DNA of 64,000 nucleotides from Bradyrhizobium barranii subsp. apii (GTDB taxonomy: Bacteria > Pseudomonadota > Alphaproteobacteria > Rhizobiales > Xanthobacteraceae), in the NCBI RefSeq assembly GCF_011516635.5, contig NZ_CP096255.1, positions 7,686,501 to 7,750,500 on the forward strand, given 5' to 3'. The notes beneath the pieces are model-generated. The model worked only from the letters and a program-made list of their open reading frames with translations, made no database searches and was not told the DNA's origin. Positions within the stretch are counted from its first letter, which is position 1. Each line of letters begins with the position of its first letter. The position numbers and the translations under genes were made by a program. Positions 24,730 through 33,177 of the stretch are shown here, one piece after another.

Positions 24730-25740
24730 TTAGATGACCTCTCGCTTAGACCGATGCAGGGTCTCGGACGGCAGCTCTCCGAAAGCCGCCCTGTAGCTCG
24801 CTGCGAACTCGCTCAGATGCCAGAAGCCATGGCCGATTGCGCAGGCCTTCACACTGCGACGAGCCGGGCCGGTGCGCAGCTGCTTTCGTACCGACCAGAG
24901 GCGCAAGACCCGGCTGTAGCGATGAGGGCTCATGCCGCAGATGGCCTGCGTCGCACTCTGGAGGGTCCGAACGGACACGCCCACCCGCTCTGCCAGTTCG
25001 GTCGTCTTGTGCCAGATCGCGAGATCGTGGCGGATCAATCGTTCCATCTCTGCGACGATCCGCTGATAGCTGTCCGTCGTGGAGTGCATGGGCCCGCGCT
25101 TCACGTTGGACCGAATGGCAGCATCCATTGCGGCGAACAGGGATTGTTCGACCGCCGTTCGCGACGTCGGCTCGTTCAGGAAGTCTGGATCATGTGCCGC
25201 GGTTTCAAGCGTCGTGGAAATCGAGCCATGCAGGGAGGCAAGTAGGTCCGATGCCGGACTCAGCAAATGATAGCCGTCATCCAGCTGAGACCAGGGCTCG
25301 CGCTCGGGCGGGCTGAAATAGGCGACAGCCCACAAACGCCCCGCCGGCTCATAGACCAGGCAATCGGATCTCCCCTTGAGAACGAGTATGGAGCTGCCAA
25401 TTGATTGCCCGTTGATGCGGGTGGAGGTCACATGGTCCATCGGCACCGCCACCGCGATGGCGTGCGCCAGATCATAACCGCGGATGATCCGCGGGAAGGT
25501 CTTCACCAGAGACAGCGTCAGGATCGGCAGGCTGAGCCGGGCGCGCTTGATTGCAGTCGCCCCGGCCGACAGCGGCATGCTGGATGCGCCGACATATCTC
25601 TCACTCTCTCCGAAATGATCGATGTCGTACGATCGGAGCTCGAGAGCCGCGGATGGCTTGAGACCCTGGAACGACAGCAAGCCGTCTAATGCTGTTCTTT
25701 GCGTTCCATCGCGAGCAGTATCGAGAAGGCTTTGATCCAT
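24730..25740 (-). CDS. AraC-family transcriptional regulator
   Basis: From the ATG at 25740 the protein has 336 residues. The N-terminal 200 or so residues form an AraC_binding_2-type sensory domain (LSLPILTLSLVKTFPRIIRGYDL, HVTSTRINGQSIG). The C-terminal 100 residues carry the double helix-turn-helix: WHKTTELAERVGVSVRTLQSAT and KACAIGHGFWHLSEFAASYRAAFGELPSE. Such proteins usually activate a nearby catabolic or stress gene. It starts 10 bases after the winged-helix gene at 25751, so the two regulators form an operon. The target is not evident from the neighbours. Confidence 0.88.
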   Translation of the reverse strand: MDQSLLDTARDGTQRTALDGLLSFQGLKPSAALELRSYDIDHFGESERYVGASSMPLSAGATAIKRARLSLPILTLSLVKTFPRIIRGYDLAHAIAVAVPMDHVTSTRINGQSIGSSILVLKGRSDCLVYEPAGRLWAVAYFSPPEREPWSQLDDGYHLLSPASDLLASLHGSISTTLETAAHDPDFLNEPTSRTAVEQSLFAAMDAAIRSNVKRGPMHSTTDSYQRIVAEMERLIRHDLAIWHKTTELAERVGVSVRTLQSATQAICGMSPHRYSRVLRLWSVRKQLRTGPARRSVKACAIGHGFWHLSEFAASYRAAFGELPSETLHRSKREVI

Positions 25741-25750
25741 ATCCTGCCGC

Positions 25751-26257
25751 TTACTTCGCCTTCCTTGTCGATGCAGCGCCCTTGGGGGCACGCAGATCAT
25801 CCGGCCCGTTGATGCCGGCGCGCTTGAGATCGCGAAGCAGTTTTGTGAGCAGCAGCATATTAGTCTTCTGCAGTTCGTGATTGTTTCCAAACCTGAATGC
25901 GTTCTGCTCGGTCACGATGAGCCCGGCCTTGGTTTCGGCGAGAATCTTTCGTCTCTTAAGTCCCGTCACGCGACGGCGAACCGTCTCGAGCGGCAGGCTG
26001 AGGAAGCGAGAGAGCGCCGCGCGGGACACCCCTTGCTTGATCGCATCCGGCTCGACCGCGTGAATGCTGGAAAATCTCTCGTCCAGCGACGGATCGTTCA
26101 TCACATTGATGACGTTCGCGTTGAGAATCGCATGAACGATCAGTAGGTCCAGCGGATCGAATTCGTCGTAGTGCCGGAACAGCTCGCTGATCGAAAACAG
26201 CATATAGGCCAGCGTGTGCCGCGAGACCGTCCGGATAGCATCTGATGCATTGCGCAT
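25751..26257 (-). CDS. Winged-helix DNA-binding protein, partner of the AraC regulator
   Basis: The 168-residue protein has an N-terminal helical region (TLAYMLFSISELFRHYDEFDP, LLIVHAILNANVINVM) and a C-terminal winged-helix with GVSRAALSRFLSLPLETVRRRVTGLKRRKIL and a wing ETKAGLIVTEQN. It resembles MarR/Crp-type DNA-binding domains, but I cannot name the family. The tail is basic (PKGAASTRKAK). It precedes the AraC gene by only 10 bases, an unusual pairing of two one-component regulators. Confidence 0.7.
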   Translation of the reverse strand: MRNASDAIRTVSRHTLAYMLFSISELFRHYDEFDPLDLLIVHAILNANVINVMNDPSLDERFSSIHAVEPDAIKQGVSRAALSRFLSLPLETVRRRVTGLKRRKILAETKAGLIVTEQNAFRFGNNHELQKTNMLLLTKLLRDLKRAGINGPDDLRAPKGAASTRKAK

Positions 26258-26400
26258 GAATCGAAACCAACATTCACATTGTAAGCGAAGGCAGAGGCGA
26301 ACGGGTCATCCGCCATACCCAATATGAGTATGCGACGACTTGCCTGTCCTCCTCAATTTCTCAATGTGACGTTGAGCTTGCGGTTGCTGCATTGAGTCGC
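26258..26400. other. Intergenic, promoter region of the two-regulator operon
   Basis: No gene. The segment before 26257 has an AT-rich patch and probably holds the promoter of the winged-helix/AraC operon; no clear operator symmetry was found. Confidence 0.35.
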
Positions 26401-26674
26401 ATGCCCGGACAGGAATCAGCGACGGGCAATGAGGCTGTCGCGCAGGACGACATGGCCAAGGACGACGATGTTGCATCGGACAGGCGGCGACGCGAAGAAC
26501 TCGGGCTCATCAAGGCATTTCTCGGCATAAGGGACCCGAGCAGGAGGCAGAATTCTCGAGCTTGCCGAGGAGCTCGCAGATCACGCCGCGTCCGAAACCG
26601 CAGGGCTTGCCTTCGCCTCGACCGATGCATCGCTTGGCGATGCGCCCAGAGATCTCCCTGGCCAGACTGAGTGA
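26401..26674 (+). pseudogene. Frameshifted remnant of an unknown small protein
   Basis: An ATG at 26401 opens a polar frame that reaches GLIKAFLGIRDPSR at about 26545, and then turns into Arg-rich nonsense. One base over, the next frame continues smoothly as GRILELAEELADHAASETAG and ends at TGA 26672-26674. That second frame has a TAA at 26528, so it cannot be independent. A single-base insertion near 26540-26546 explains both. The junction IRDPxRxRILELAEELA recalls C-terminal tails of small HTH regulators in rhizobia, without an HTH here. Confidence 0.45.
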
Positions 26675-26696
26675 AAACCAAGCCCCTCCCGCTCTA

Positions 26697-26720
26697 GGTA
26701 TTAAAATACCTAAAATACCT
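26697..26720. promoter_or_regulatory. AT-rich palindrome upstream of hisZ
   Basis: AGGTATTAAAATACCT (26697-26712) is a 7-bp inverted repeat with a 2-base centre, followed at once by a second AAAATACCT half-site. It is conspicuous in this GC-rich context and lies about 155 bases before hisZ. It could be an operator or -10-like region; the bound regulator is unknown. Confidence 0.4.
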
Positions 26721-26866
26721 TCTGACAGATCGCTGCGTCCCGCCTCCAAAGCCGTTAAGCGATTGATCCTTTGGAGGTCGAAACCGCTTTCGGGCCATGC
26801 TAAGGCCTGCGCCAATTCGCCTCCCTTTCGCCCTGCCCGGTTCCACCGGGACGATGGACCCCTGTT

Positions 26867-28018
26867 ATGACCGCGACTGCCACCTCAAATGCTGCCGGCT
26901 CCGCCGCCTGGGCGGATACGCTGCTCTTGTCGTTCGCGCAGGCCGGCTATGTCAGGGCCGAGCCCGCGATCCTGCAACCGGCCGAGCCGTTCCTGGACCT
27001 CTCCGGCGAGGACATCCGCAAGAGCCTGTATCTGACGACAGACCTGTCCGGCGAGGAGCTTTGCCTGCGCCCGGACCTGACCATTCCCGTCGCTCGCGAC
27101 TACCTCGCCTCGAACCGCGCCGGCCAGCCGGCCGGGTTCAGCTATCTCGGCCCGGTGTTCCGCTACCGCAGCGGCCAGGCCAGCGAGTTTCTGCAGGCCG
27201 GCATCGAATCGTTCGGCCGCCAGGACCGCGCCGCAGCCGACGCCGAGATGCTGGCGCTGGCGCTGAAAGCGACCGCCGCCTTCGGCGTCCGCGATGTCGA
27301 GATCCGCACCGGCGACGTGGCGCTGTTCAACGCCCTGCTCGATGCGCTCGACCTCTACCCGGTCTGGCGCCGCCGCCTGGTCAAGGATTTCAACCGCAAG
27401 ATCAGCCTGGAAAAAGATCTGGAGAAGCTGGCGGCCGCGACCACCGCGACCCGCAGCGAATATGAGGGTGTGCTCGCCGCGCTCGCCGGCTCCGACCGCA
27501 AGGCGGCGCTCGCCTTCGTCACCGATCTGATGTCGATCGCGGGCACCACCAATGTCGGGGGCCGCACCACGGCCGAGATCGCCGACCGTTTCCTCGAGCA
27601 GTCGACGCTGAAGGGCGGCGCGTTGCCGCGCGAGGCGATCGCCGTGCTCAAGCGCTTCCTGTCGATCGCAGGCAATCCCGACGATGCCGTCGCCGAGCTC
27701 CGCGCGCTCACCACGGACGCGAAGCTCGACCTTAGCGCTGCCGTCGACCAGTTCGAAAGCCGGGTCGGCTTCATGGCCGCGCGCGGCATCGACGTGAAGC
27801 AGACGCGCTTTTCGACCGCGTTCGGACGCGGCCTCGACTATTACACCGGCTTCGAATTCGAGCTGCATCACAGGGGCAACGGCGCCGAGCCGCTGGTCGC
27901 CGGCGGCCGCTATGACGGGCTGATGACCCAGCTCGGATCGGCCGAGCCGATCCCCGCGGTCGGCTTCTCGGTCTGGGTCGACGCGCTGACCCGGATCTGC
28001 CGCAAGGTGGGAGCTTAA
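26867..28018 (+). CDS. hisZ: ATP phosphoribosyltransferase regulatory subunit HisZ
   Basis: HisZ is a histidyl-tRNA synthetase paralogue that has lost tRNA charging and forms an octamer with HisG, making it histidine-sensitive. The 383-residue protein has class II synthetase-like segments: ELCLRPDLTIPVARDYL, FSYLGPVFRYRSGQASEFLQAGIESFG and FGRGLDYYTGFEFELH with VAGGRYDGL. It lacks the C-terminal anticodon-binding domain of HisS, as expected. hisG follows after 3 bases, so the two are an operon. Confidence 0.95.
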   Translation: MTATATSNAAGSAAWADTLLLSFAQAGYVRAEPAILQPAEPFLDLSGEDIRKSLYLTTDLSGEELCLRPDLTIPVARDYLASNRAGQPAGFSYLGPVFRYRSGQASEFLQAGIESFGRQDRAAADAEMLALALKATAAFGVRDVEIRTGDVALFNALLDALDLYPVWRRRLVKDFNRKISLEKDLEKLAAATTATRSEYEGVLAALAGSDRKAALAFVTDLMSIAGTTNVGGRTTAEIADRFLEQSTLKGGALPREAIAVLKRFLSIAGNPDDAVAELRALTTDAKLDLSAAVDQFESRVGFMAARGIDVKQTRFSTAFGRGLDYYTGFEFELHHRGNGAEPLVAGGRYDGLMTQLGSAEPIPAVGFSVWVDALTRICRKVGA

Positions 28019-28021
28019 GTC

Positions 28022-28999
28022 ATGAGCGCGCCATTCGTCCTGGCCGTTCCCTCCAAGGGCCGCCTGCAGGAAAACACCGAGGCGTTCTTCGCCCGCGCCG
28101 GGCTCAAGCTGTCGAAGGCCGGCGGCGCGCGCGACTATCGCGGCACGCTCGCGGGCCTCGACAATGTCGAGGTCGCCTATCTCTCGGCGAGCGAAATCGC
28201 TTCGCAATTGTCGCGCGGCTTTGCGCATCTCGGCGTCACCGGCGAAGACCTGGTGCGCGAGAACATGGCGGATGCCGACAAGCGCGTCTCCCTGATCGAC
28301 GGGCTCGGCTTCGGCTATGCCGACGTCGTCGTCGCGGTGCCGCAGGCGTGGATCGACGTCCGCACCATGGCCGACCTCGACGACGTCACCACCGGCTTCC
28401 GCGAGCAGCATCACATGCGGATGCGGGTCGCGACCAAGTTCATCAACCTCACCCGCACCTTCTTTCAGAGCCACGGCATCACCGATTACCGCATCGTCGA
28501 AAGCGCGGGCGCGACCGAAGGCGCGCCGGCGGCCGGCAGCGCTGAGCTGATCGTCGACATCACCACGACCGGCGCGACGCTCGCCGCCAATGGCTTGCGG
28601 GTGCTCGACGACGGCGTGATCCTGCGCAGCCAAGCCAATCTGGTCGCCTCTAGGGATGCCGACTGGTCGCCGCAGGCGCGGGAGACCGCGCGCGTCATCC
28701 TCGATCACATCGCAGCAAGGGCGCGGGCCAACAAATACCGCGAGGTCCGCACCCGCTTCCAGCAATGCGACGCCGCCCTGCTCGGCGAAGCCCACGAGCG
28801 CTTCGGCGTCGAAGCCCCGTTCGGCGGGCCGACCTCGTCGGGCATGCTGACGCTGCACTGTCCGCCGGGTCAGCTCTATGCGCTGGCGAGCTTCCTGCGC
28901 GAGCATGGCGCCGAGACCGTCTCGGTGGTTTCGCTCGACTATGTGTTCGACCGGGAGAACCCGCTGTTCGCCAAGCTCGAGGCGTTCCTGCGGCAGTGA
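28022..28999 (+). CDS. hisG: ATP phosphoribosyltransferase catalytic subunit HisG
   Basis: HisG condenses ATP with PRPP in the first step of histidine synthesis. Motifs include FVLAVPSKGRLQE, HLGVTGEDLVREN, the ATKFINLTRTFF segment and ESAGATEGAPAAGSAELIVDITTTG of the PRPP loop. At 325 residues it is longer than the short HisG forms (about 200-230) that normally need HisZ, the extra part being a C-terminal region ending FDRENPLFAKLEAFLRQ. The hisZ-hisG pairing nevertheless argues for the HisZ-dependent type. Confidence 0.95.
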   Translation: MSAPFVLAVPSKGRLQENTEAFFARAGLKLSKAGGARDYRGTLAGLDNVEVAYLSASEIASQLSRGFAHLGVTGEDLVRENMADADKRVSLIDGLGFGYADVVVAVPQAWIDVRTMADLDDVTTGFREQHHMRMRVATKFINLTRTFFQSHGITDYRIVESAGATEGAPAAGSAELIVDITTTGATLAANGLRVLDDGVILRSQANLVASRDADWSPQARETARVILDHIAARARANKYREVRTRFQQCDAALLGEAHERFGVEAPFGGPTSSGMLTLHCPPGQLYALASFLREHGAETVSVVSLDYVFDRENPLFAKLEAFLRQ

Positions 29000-29084
29000 G
29001 CCTCAGGTTCGTTCAGCGTAGCGACAGCAAACGGCAGCTACCATATGCTGTTGAGAACCATGGACGCCTCTGGAACCTTGATCA

Positions 29085-30131
29085 ATGACGCTGGGCTCTG
29101 ACGTTTCCGGCATGACGACCACCGCGGCCAGTGCCGCCGCGAAGGGGCTGTCGATTGTCGTCCCCGTCTACAACGAGGCGGCGGGCCTCGCCGCCCTGCA
29201 CCAGCGCATTTGCGATCTCGCCAAGACCTTGCAGCAGCGCTATCGCTTGCGTTGCGAAGTCGTCTATGTCGACGACGGCAGCGCGGACGCGACGCTCTCG
29301 ATCGCCCGGTCGCTGCCGGCCGACGCGGTCGACGTCCAGGTGGTGTCGCTGTCGCGCAATTTCGGCAAGGAGGCGGCGCTGATGGCCGGCCTCGACCATG
29401 CCCGGCTCGGCGCCGTGATGTTCATGGACGGCGACGGTCAGCATCCGCCGGCCCTGGTCGAGCAGCTGGTGCGGCACTGGATCGAGGACGGCTATGACGT
29501 CGTCTATACCGCCAAGGCGCATCGCGACAACGAGCCCTTCCTGCGCCGCGTCGCCGTGCGCGGGTTCTATTCGCTGATCAATTGGGGCGCGCGCCAGAAG
29601 ATCCCTGAAGACGCCGGCGACTTCCGCCTGCTGTCGCCGCGCGCGGTCGCAGCGCTCAGGCAGCTGCCGGAGCGCAACCGCTTCTTCAAAGGCCTCGCGA
29701 GCTGGATCGGCTTCCGCCAGATCCGCGTCGATTACGAGCCCGCGCCGCGCACCCATGGTGTGACGACCTTCAGCGCCGCGCGTCTGCTCGGTCTTTCGAT
29801 CGAAGGGGTGACCTCGTTCTCGGTGGCACCGCTGCGCTTCGCCAGCCTGCTCGGCGTCATCCTCGCCGGCGGCGCCTTCCTGTTCGGCCTCTCGATCCTC
29901 TGGGAAGTCTGGACCACGGGCAAGCAGGTGCCCGGCTATCCCTCGCTCGTGATCGGCCTGATGACCATCGGCGGCGTGCAGCTCATCATGATCGGCATCG
30001 TCGGCGAATATATCGGCAAGATCCTGTCCGAGCTGAAGGCGCGCCCGATCTACTTCGTCGCCGAGCACAGCGAAAAGCATTTCGAGACCGGGAAGGCCGA
30101 CGACGCCTCGAAGAGGACGGCCGCCGAATGA
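29085..30131 (+). CDS. Family 2 glycosyltransferase, membrane anchored (ArnC/DPM-like)
   Basis: The 348-residue protein has a GT-A domain: LSIVVPVYNEAAGLAAL, YVDDGSADATL, the MDGDGQHPP metal-binding DxD-type motif and EDAGDFRLLSPRAV. Two C-terminal membrane spans follow (LLGVILAGGAFLFGLSILW and LVIGLMTIGGVQLIMIGIVGEYIGKIL). This layout is that of undecaprenyl- or dolichyl-phosphate sugar transferases. It overlaps hpnK by 4 bases. An ATG at 29112 is an alternative start. The pairing suggests a lipid-linked amino sugar that is then deacetylated (inference). Confidence 0.88.
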   Translation: MTLGSDVSGMTTTAASAAAKGLSIVVPVYNEAAGLAALHQRICDLAKTLQQRYRLRCEVVYVDDGSADATLSIARSLPADAVDVQVVSLSRNFGKEAALMAGLDHARLGAVMFMDGDGQHPPALVEQLVRHWIEDGYDVVYTAKAHRDNEPFLRRVAVRGFYSLINWGARQKIPEDAGDFRLLSPRAVAALRQLPERNRFFKGLASWIGFRQIRVDYEPAPRTHGVTTFSAARLLGLSIEGVTSFSVAPLRFASLLGVILAGGAFLFGLSILWEVWTTGKQVPGYPSLVIGLMTIGGVQLIMIGIVGEYIGKILSELKARPIYFVAEHSEKHFETGKADDASKRTAAE

Positions 30132-30973
30132 GCGCGGCCGCGGGCCTGCGGCGGATCTGGCTCTGCGCCGACGATTACGGCATCAGCCCGGGCGTCAATC
30201 GCGCCATCCGCGACCTGATCGAACGCGGCCGTCTCAATGCTACCTCTGTGATGATGGTGGGACCGGCGATCGAGCGCGGCGAGATCGAGGCGCTCCAGAC
30301 GGCGGCGAAAGCGAGCCCGCGCTGCGCGATCGGCCTGCATGTGACATTGTCGGCGCCGTTCCGGCCGCTCACCATGCATTTCCGACCGCTGGACGGCGAC
30401 ATGTTCATGCCGTTCCCGAAGCTGCTGCGCGCCGGCCTTGCGCGCCGGCTCGACCGCGAATTCTTTCGCAATGAGGTCAAGGCGCAGTTGGCGGCGTTCG
30501 CGGAAGCGTTCGGGCGCGCGCCTGACTTCGTCGACGGCCACCAGCATGTGCAGCTCTATCCGCAGGTGCGCGACGGCTTTGTCGATGCGGTCAGCGAAGC
30601 CGCGCCGAAAGCCTGGGTCCGCCAGGGCGGGCGCGACCTGCCGCTCGTGCAGCGGCTGGCCTCACCAAAAGCCATGGTGCTCGATATCCTGAGCGCACAG
30701 TTCCGCCGCCGCGCCGCCAGCGCCGGCCTCAGCTTCAATCCCGGCTTTGCCGGCGCCTATGATTTTACGCGCGAGGCCGATTTCGGCGCCTTGATGCGGC
30801 AATTTCTGGACGGCCTCCCCGATGGTGGCCTCGTGATGTGCCACCCCGGCTTCGTCGACGACATCCTCGCCGGCCTCGATCCGATGACGGACGTCCGCGA
30901 ACGCGAGCATGCTTATCTCTCAGGCGATGCGTTTGCGCGCCTGCTGGCCGACAGCAGCGTCACGCTGGGGTGA
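30128..30973 (+). CDS. hpnK: ChbG/HpnK family deacetylase
   Basis: The 281-residue protein belongs to the YdjC/ChbG/HpnK family of metal-dependent carbohydrate deacetylases. The metal site is visible: the N-terminal LCADDYGISPGVNRAI, then IGLHVTLSAPF and VDGHQHVQLYPQVRD. HpnK is often encoded in hopanoid gene clusters, where it acts on glycosylated hopanoids, but no other hpn gene lies in this window. Its start overlaps the glycosyltransferase stop (ATGA), so both probably work on the same lipid-linked sugar. Confidence 0.85.
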   Translation: MSAAAGLRRIWLCADDYGISPGVNRAIRDLIERGRLNATSVMMVGPAIERGEIEALQTAAKASPRCAIGLHVTLSAPFRPLTMHFRPLDGDMFMPFPKLLRAGLARRLDREFFRNEVKAQLAAFAEAFGRAPDFVDGHQHVQLYPQVRDGFVDAVSEAAPKAWVRQGGRDLPLVQRLASPKAMVLDILSAQFRRRAASAGLSFNPGFAGAYDFTREADFGALMRQFLDGLPDGGLVMCHPGFVDDILAGLDPMTDVREREHAYLSGDAFARLLADSSVTLG

Positions 30974-31098
30974 AACCGGCGGAAAGCAAGCCGCTGGGCA
31001 GCTTGCCGCATACCGAAATTTAATCCGGCCGGCACTGTTGGGGCCACAATGGAACCCTACATCTGCCTCGCGCTTGGTTTGAGCGAGGGAGACTGATC

Positions 31099-31974
31099 AT
31101 GACGCCGCAGGAACGCCAGCTCGTCGACGAGCTTTTCGACCGGCTTTCGAAACTGGAAAATGCACCGCGCGATCCCGACGCGATCGCCGCGATCTCCGAT
31201 GGCCTGCGCAAGGCCCCCGGCGCCGTCTACGCGCTGGTGCAGACCACGCTGTTGCAGGACGAAGCGCTGAAGCGCGCCCATAACCGCATCCAGGAGCTGG
31301 AAGCGGCCCATGCGCCCGAGCAGGCGCAGTCCGGCGGCTTCCTCGATACCATGCGCGACTCGCTGTTCGGCGGAGGCCCCTCGCGCGGCTCGGTTCCGAA
31401 CGTGCCGCCGCGTGACTCGCGGCCAGTCTGGAACACCGGTCAGGCGATGCCGCAGACGCAGCCCGGTTACGGCGCGCCGCCTCCTTATGGACAGGCCTAC
31501 GGCCAAGGCCCAGGTCAAGGTCCCGGTCAAGCTCCGGGTCAGGGCTATGGCGCTCCGCCGATGGGCGGTGGCGGCGGCTCGTTCCTCGGCACCGCGGCGG
31601 CAGCCGCGGCCGGCGTCGTCGGCGGCTCGCTGCTGCTCTCCAGCATCCGCGGCATGATGGGCGGATCGCACCAGCAGGCGTTCGGCGACACCAACGCGCT
31701 CGGCGACCGCAGCGCTGGTGGAAGTCCATGGGGCGGCAGCGACCAGTCCGGCGGCTCGCTCGCGCGCGATGCCGGTCTCAACGACATCGGCTCCAACCGC
31801 GACCGCGACGACGGTTCCCGCCAGGGCTTCACCGACCAGGCGTCGAACGACCGGGACAACAACAACAACGATCAGAACTACGACGACAACGACCACGACA
31901 ACGGCAATATGGACGTAGCCGACGACGACAGCGATTTCGGCGGCGGAGACGATGGCGGCAGCGACTACGCGTGA
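31099..31974 (+). CDS. DUF2076 domain-containing protein
   Basis: The 291-residue protein opens with MTPQERQLVDELFDRLSKLE and a coiled-coil through ALKRAHNRIQELEAAHAPEQ, the DUF2076 core. The middle is Gly/Pro/Gln-rich (repeats such as GQGPGQ), followed by a hydrophobic Ala/Gly segment AAAAAAGVVGGSLLLSSI, and the tail is a very acidic Asp/Asn-rich region. Function is unknown; the family resembles periplasmic ligand-binding sensor proteins by annotation only. GGGAG precedes the ATG. A terminator follows at 32000. Confidence 0.85.
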   Translation: MTPQERQLVDELFDRLSKLENAPRDPDAIAAISDGLRKAPGAVYALVQTTLLQDEALKRAHNRIQELEAAHAPEQAQSGGFLDTMRDSLFGGGPSRGSVPNVPPRDSRPVWNTGQAMPQTQPGYGAPPPYGQAYGQGPGQGPGQAPGQGYGAPPMGGGGGSFLGTAAAAAAGVVGGSLLLSSIRGMMGGSHQQAFGDTNALGDRSAGGSPWGGSDQSGGSLARDAGLNDIGSNRDRDDGSRQGFTDQASNDRDNNNNDQNYDDNDHDNGNMDVADDDSDFGGGDDGGSDYA

Positions 31975-31999
31975 GGCTGCCCGATCAGCGCGACAAACA

Positions 32000-32028
32000 A
32001 AAACGGCCGCCCGGAAGGCGGCCGTTTT
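32000..32028. terminator. Bidirectional intrinsic terminator
   Basis: A 12-bp perfect stem AAAACGGCCGCC / GGCGGCCGTTTT with a 5-base loop lies between the ends of the DUF2076 gene (plus) and the L,D-transpeptidase gene (minus). The A and T runs on both sides allow termination in both directions. Confidence 0.85.
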
Positions 32029-32047
32029 CATGTCGAACGTCAGGCGC

Positions 32048-32863
32048 TCACATCACCACGACCTTGGTGCCGACATTGACGCGGCCATAGAGGTCGATGA
32101 CGTCCTCGTTGCGCATGCGGATGCAGCCTGAGGAGACGTTGGTGCCGATGGTCCAGGGCTCGTTGGAGCCGTGGATGCGGTAGAGCGTCGAGCCCAGATA
32201 CATCGCGCGCGCGCCGAGCGGGTTTTCCGGGCCGCCTTCCATGTGCCGCGGCAGGTCGGGCCGGCGCGCGATCATTTCCGCCGGCGGCGTCCAGTCCGGC
32301 CATTCGCGCTTGGCCGTGATCGACTTCACACCGGACCAGGTGAAGCCGGGACGGCCGACGCCGATGCCGTAGCGCATCGCCCGGCCGTTGCCCTCGACCA
32401 GATAGAGGAACTTGTTCGGCGTATCGACCACGATGGTGCCGGCAGTTTCCTTGCCGCTATAGTCGACGGATTGCTTCTCGAATCTCGGATCGAACGGACG
32501 CTGGCGCGGATCGACCGCCTCCTGCTGGAGACCTGCGCCTTGCTGATATCCACCCTGCATCTGCGGCTCGCCCATCGGTGGCAGGCGGCGCTGGTCGTAA
32601 TAGCCGGGCTGCTGCTGATAAACCGGCTGCTGCGGCGCGTAGGCCGGGCCGCGGCCGGGACTGTCACCGAACAGGAACTCGATGAAGCCGCCGCCCATAT
32701 TCGCATTGGAGGCGACACGCACCGGCGCCGGCTGCACCTGCGGCTGGTAGAGCACCGCGGGCGGATCGTTCGGCACACTATTGTCGAAGGCGCTGGCGCT
32801 GTTCGCGCCGGCAATGAAGGTGCAAGCGCTGCCAAGCAGCGCGACAGACATTTTCTTGAACAT
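32048..32863 (-). CDS. L,D-transpeptidase (YkuD domain)
   Basis: From ATG 32863 the protein has 271 residues with a signal peptide (MFKKMSVALLGSACTFIAGANSASA). A Pro/Gln/Tyr-rich linker of about 100 residues precedes the YkuD domain (TIVVDTPNKFLYLVEGNGRA, YGIGVGRPGFTW). The catalytic HGSNEP and SSGCIRMRNEDVIDLY motifs, with the active Cys, are intact. Such enzymes make 3-3 peptidoglycan cross-links or attach proteins to peptidoglycan. The terminal GTKVVVM is typical. It is transcribed alone, divergent from the CheZ-like gene. Confidence 0.93.
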   Translation of the reverse strand: MFKKMSVALLGSACTFIAGANSASAFDNSVPNDPPAVLYQPQVQPAPVRVASNANMGGGFIEFLFGDSPGRGPAYAPQQPVYQQQPGYYDQRRLPPMGEPQMQGGYQQGAGLQQEAVDPRQRPFDPRFEKQSVDYSGKETAGTIVVDTPNKFLYLVEGNGRAMRYGIGVGRPGFTWSGVKSITAKREWPDWTPPAEMIARRPDLPRHMEGGPENPLGARAMYLGSTLYRIHGSNEPWTIGTNVSSGCIRMRNEDVIDLYGRVNVGTKVVVM

Positions 32864-33177
32864 CGACGTACTCTGTACTGTTTCGTCTAGATCACATGCG
32901 TCGTGCAGAGCCGATGGCTGACCGGCGACCGCGACGTGGTCAATAAAGAGCAAAAGCCGTTTTGTTTGGTAAACGTATCAGCCGATTCGATTCACCACGT
33001 CGCGAGCGAGGGTGCAATTTGGCGATCAGCGTTTATTTTCGATGAACGCCGCAGGCCCATGGTTAATCGCTTCTTTTCGCGCCGTCGCGTGCGGCCGCGC
33101 AACAGTTCCCGCTGTGAACCTCGTGTTAAATTGCTTCTGTCTACAAAGACGCGTGAGTGAGGTGGGGGGAGTTCCTG
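32864..33177. other. Divergent promoter region, 314 bases
   Basis: No gene is seen. The stretch is less GC-rich than its neighbours and should hold the promoters of the L,D-transpeptidase gene (minus) and the CheZ-like gene (plus). A GGGGGGAG ribosome-binding site is at its right end. Confidence 0.4.

Noticed and set aside
26885..28906. 673-codon minus-strand frame opposite hisZ and hisG
   Set aside because: Covers two well-supported genes in the opposite direction, with His/Arg/Gly-rich composition typical of antisense frames in high-GC DNA.
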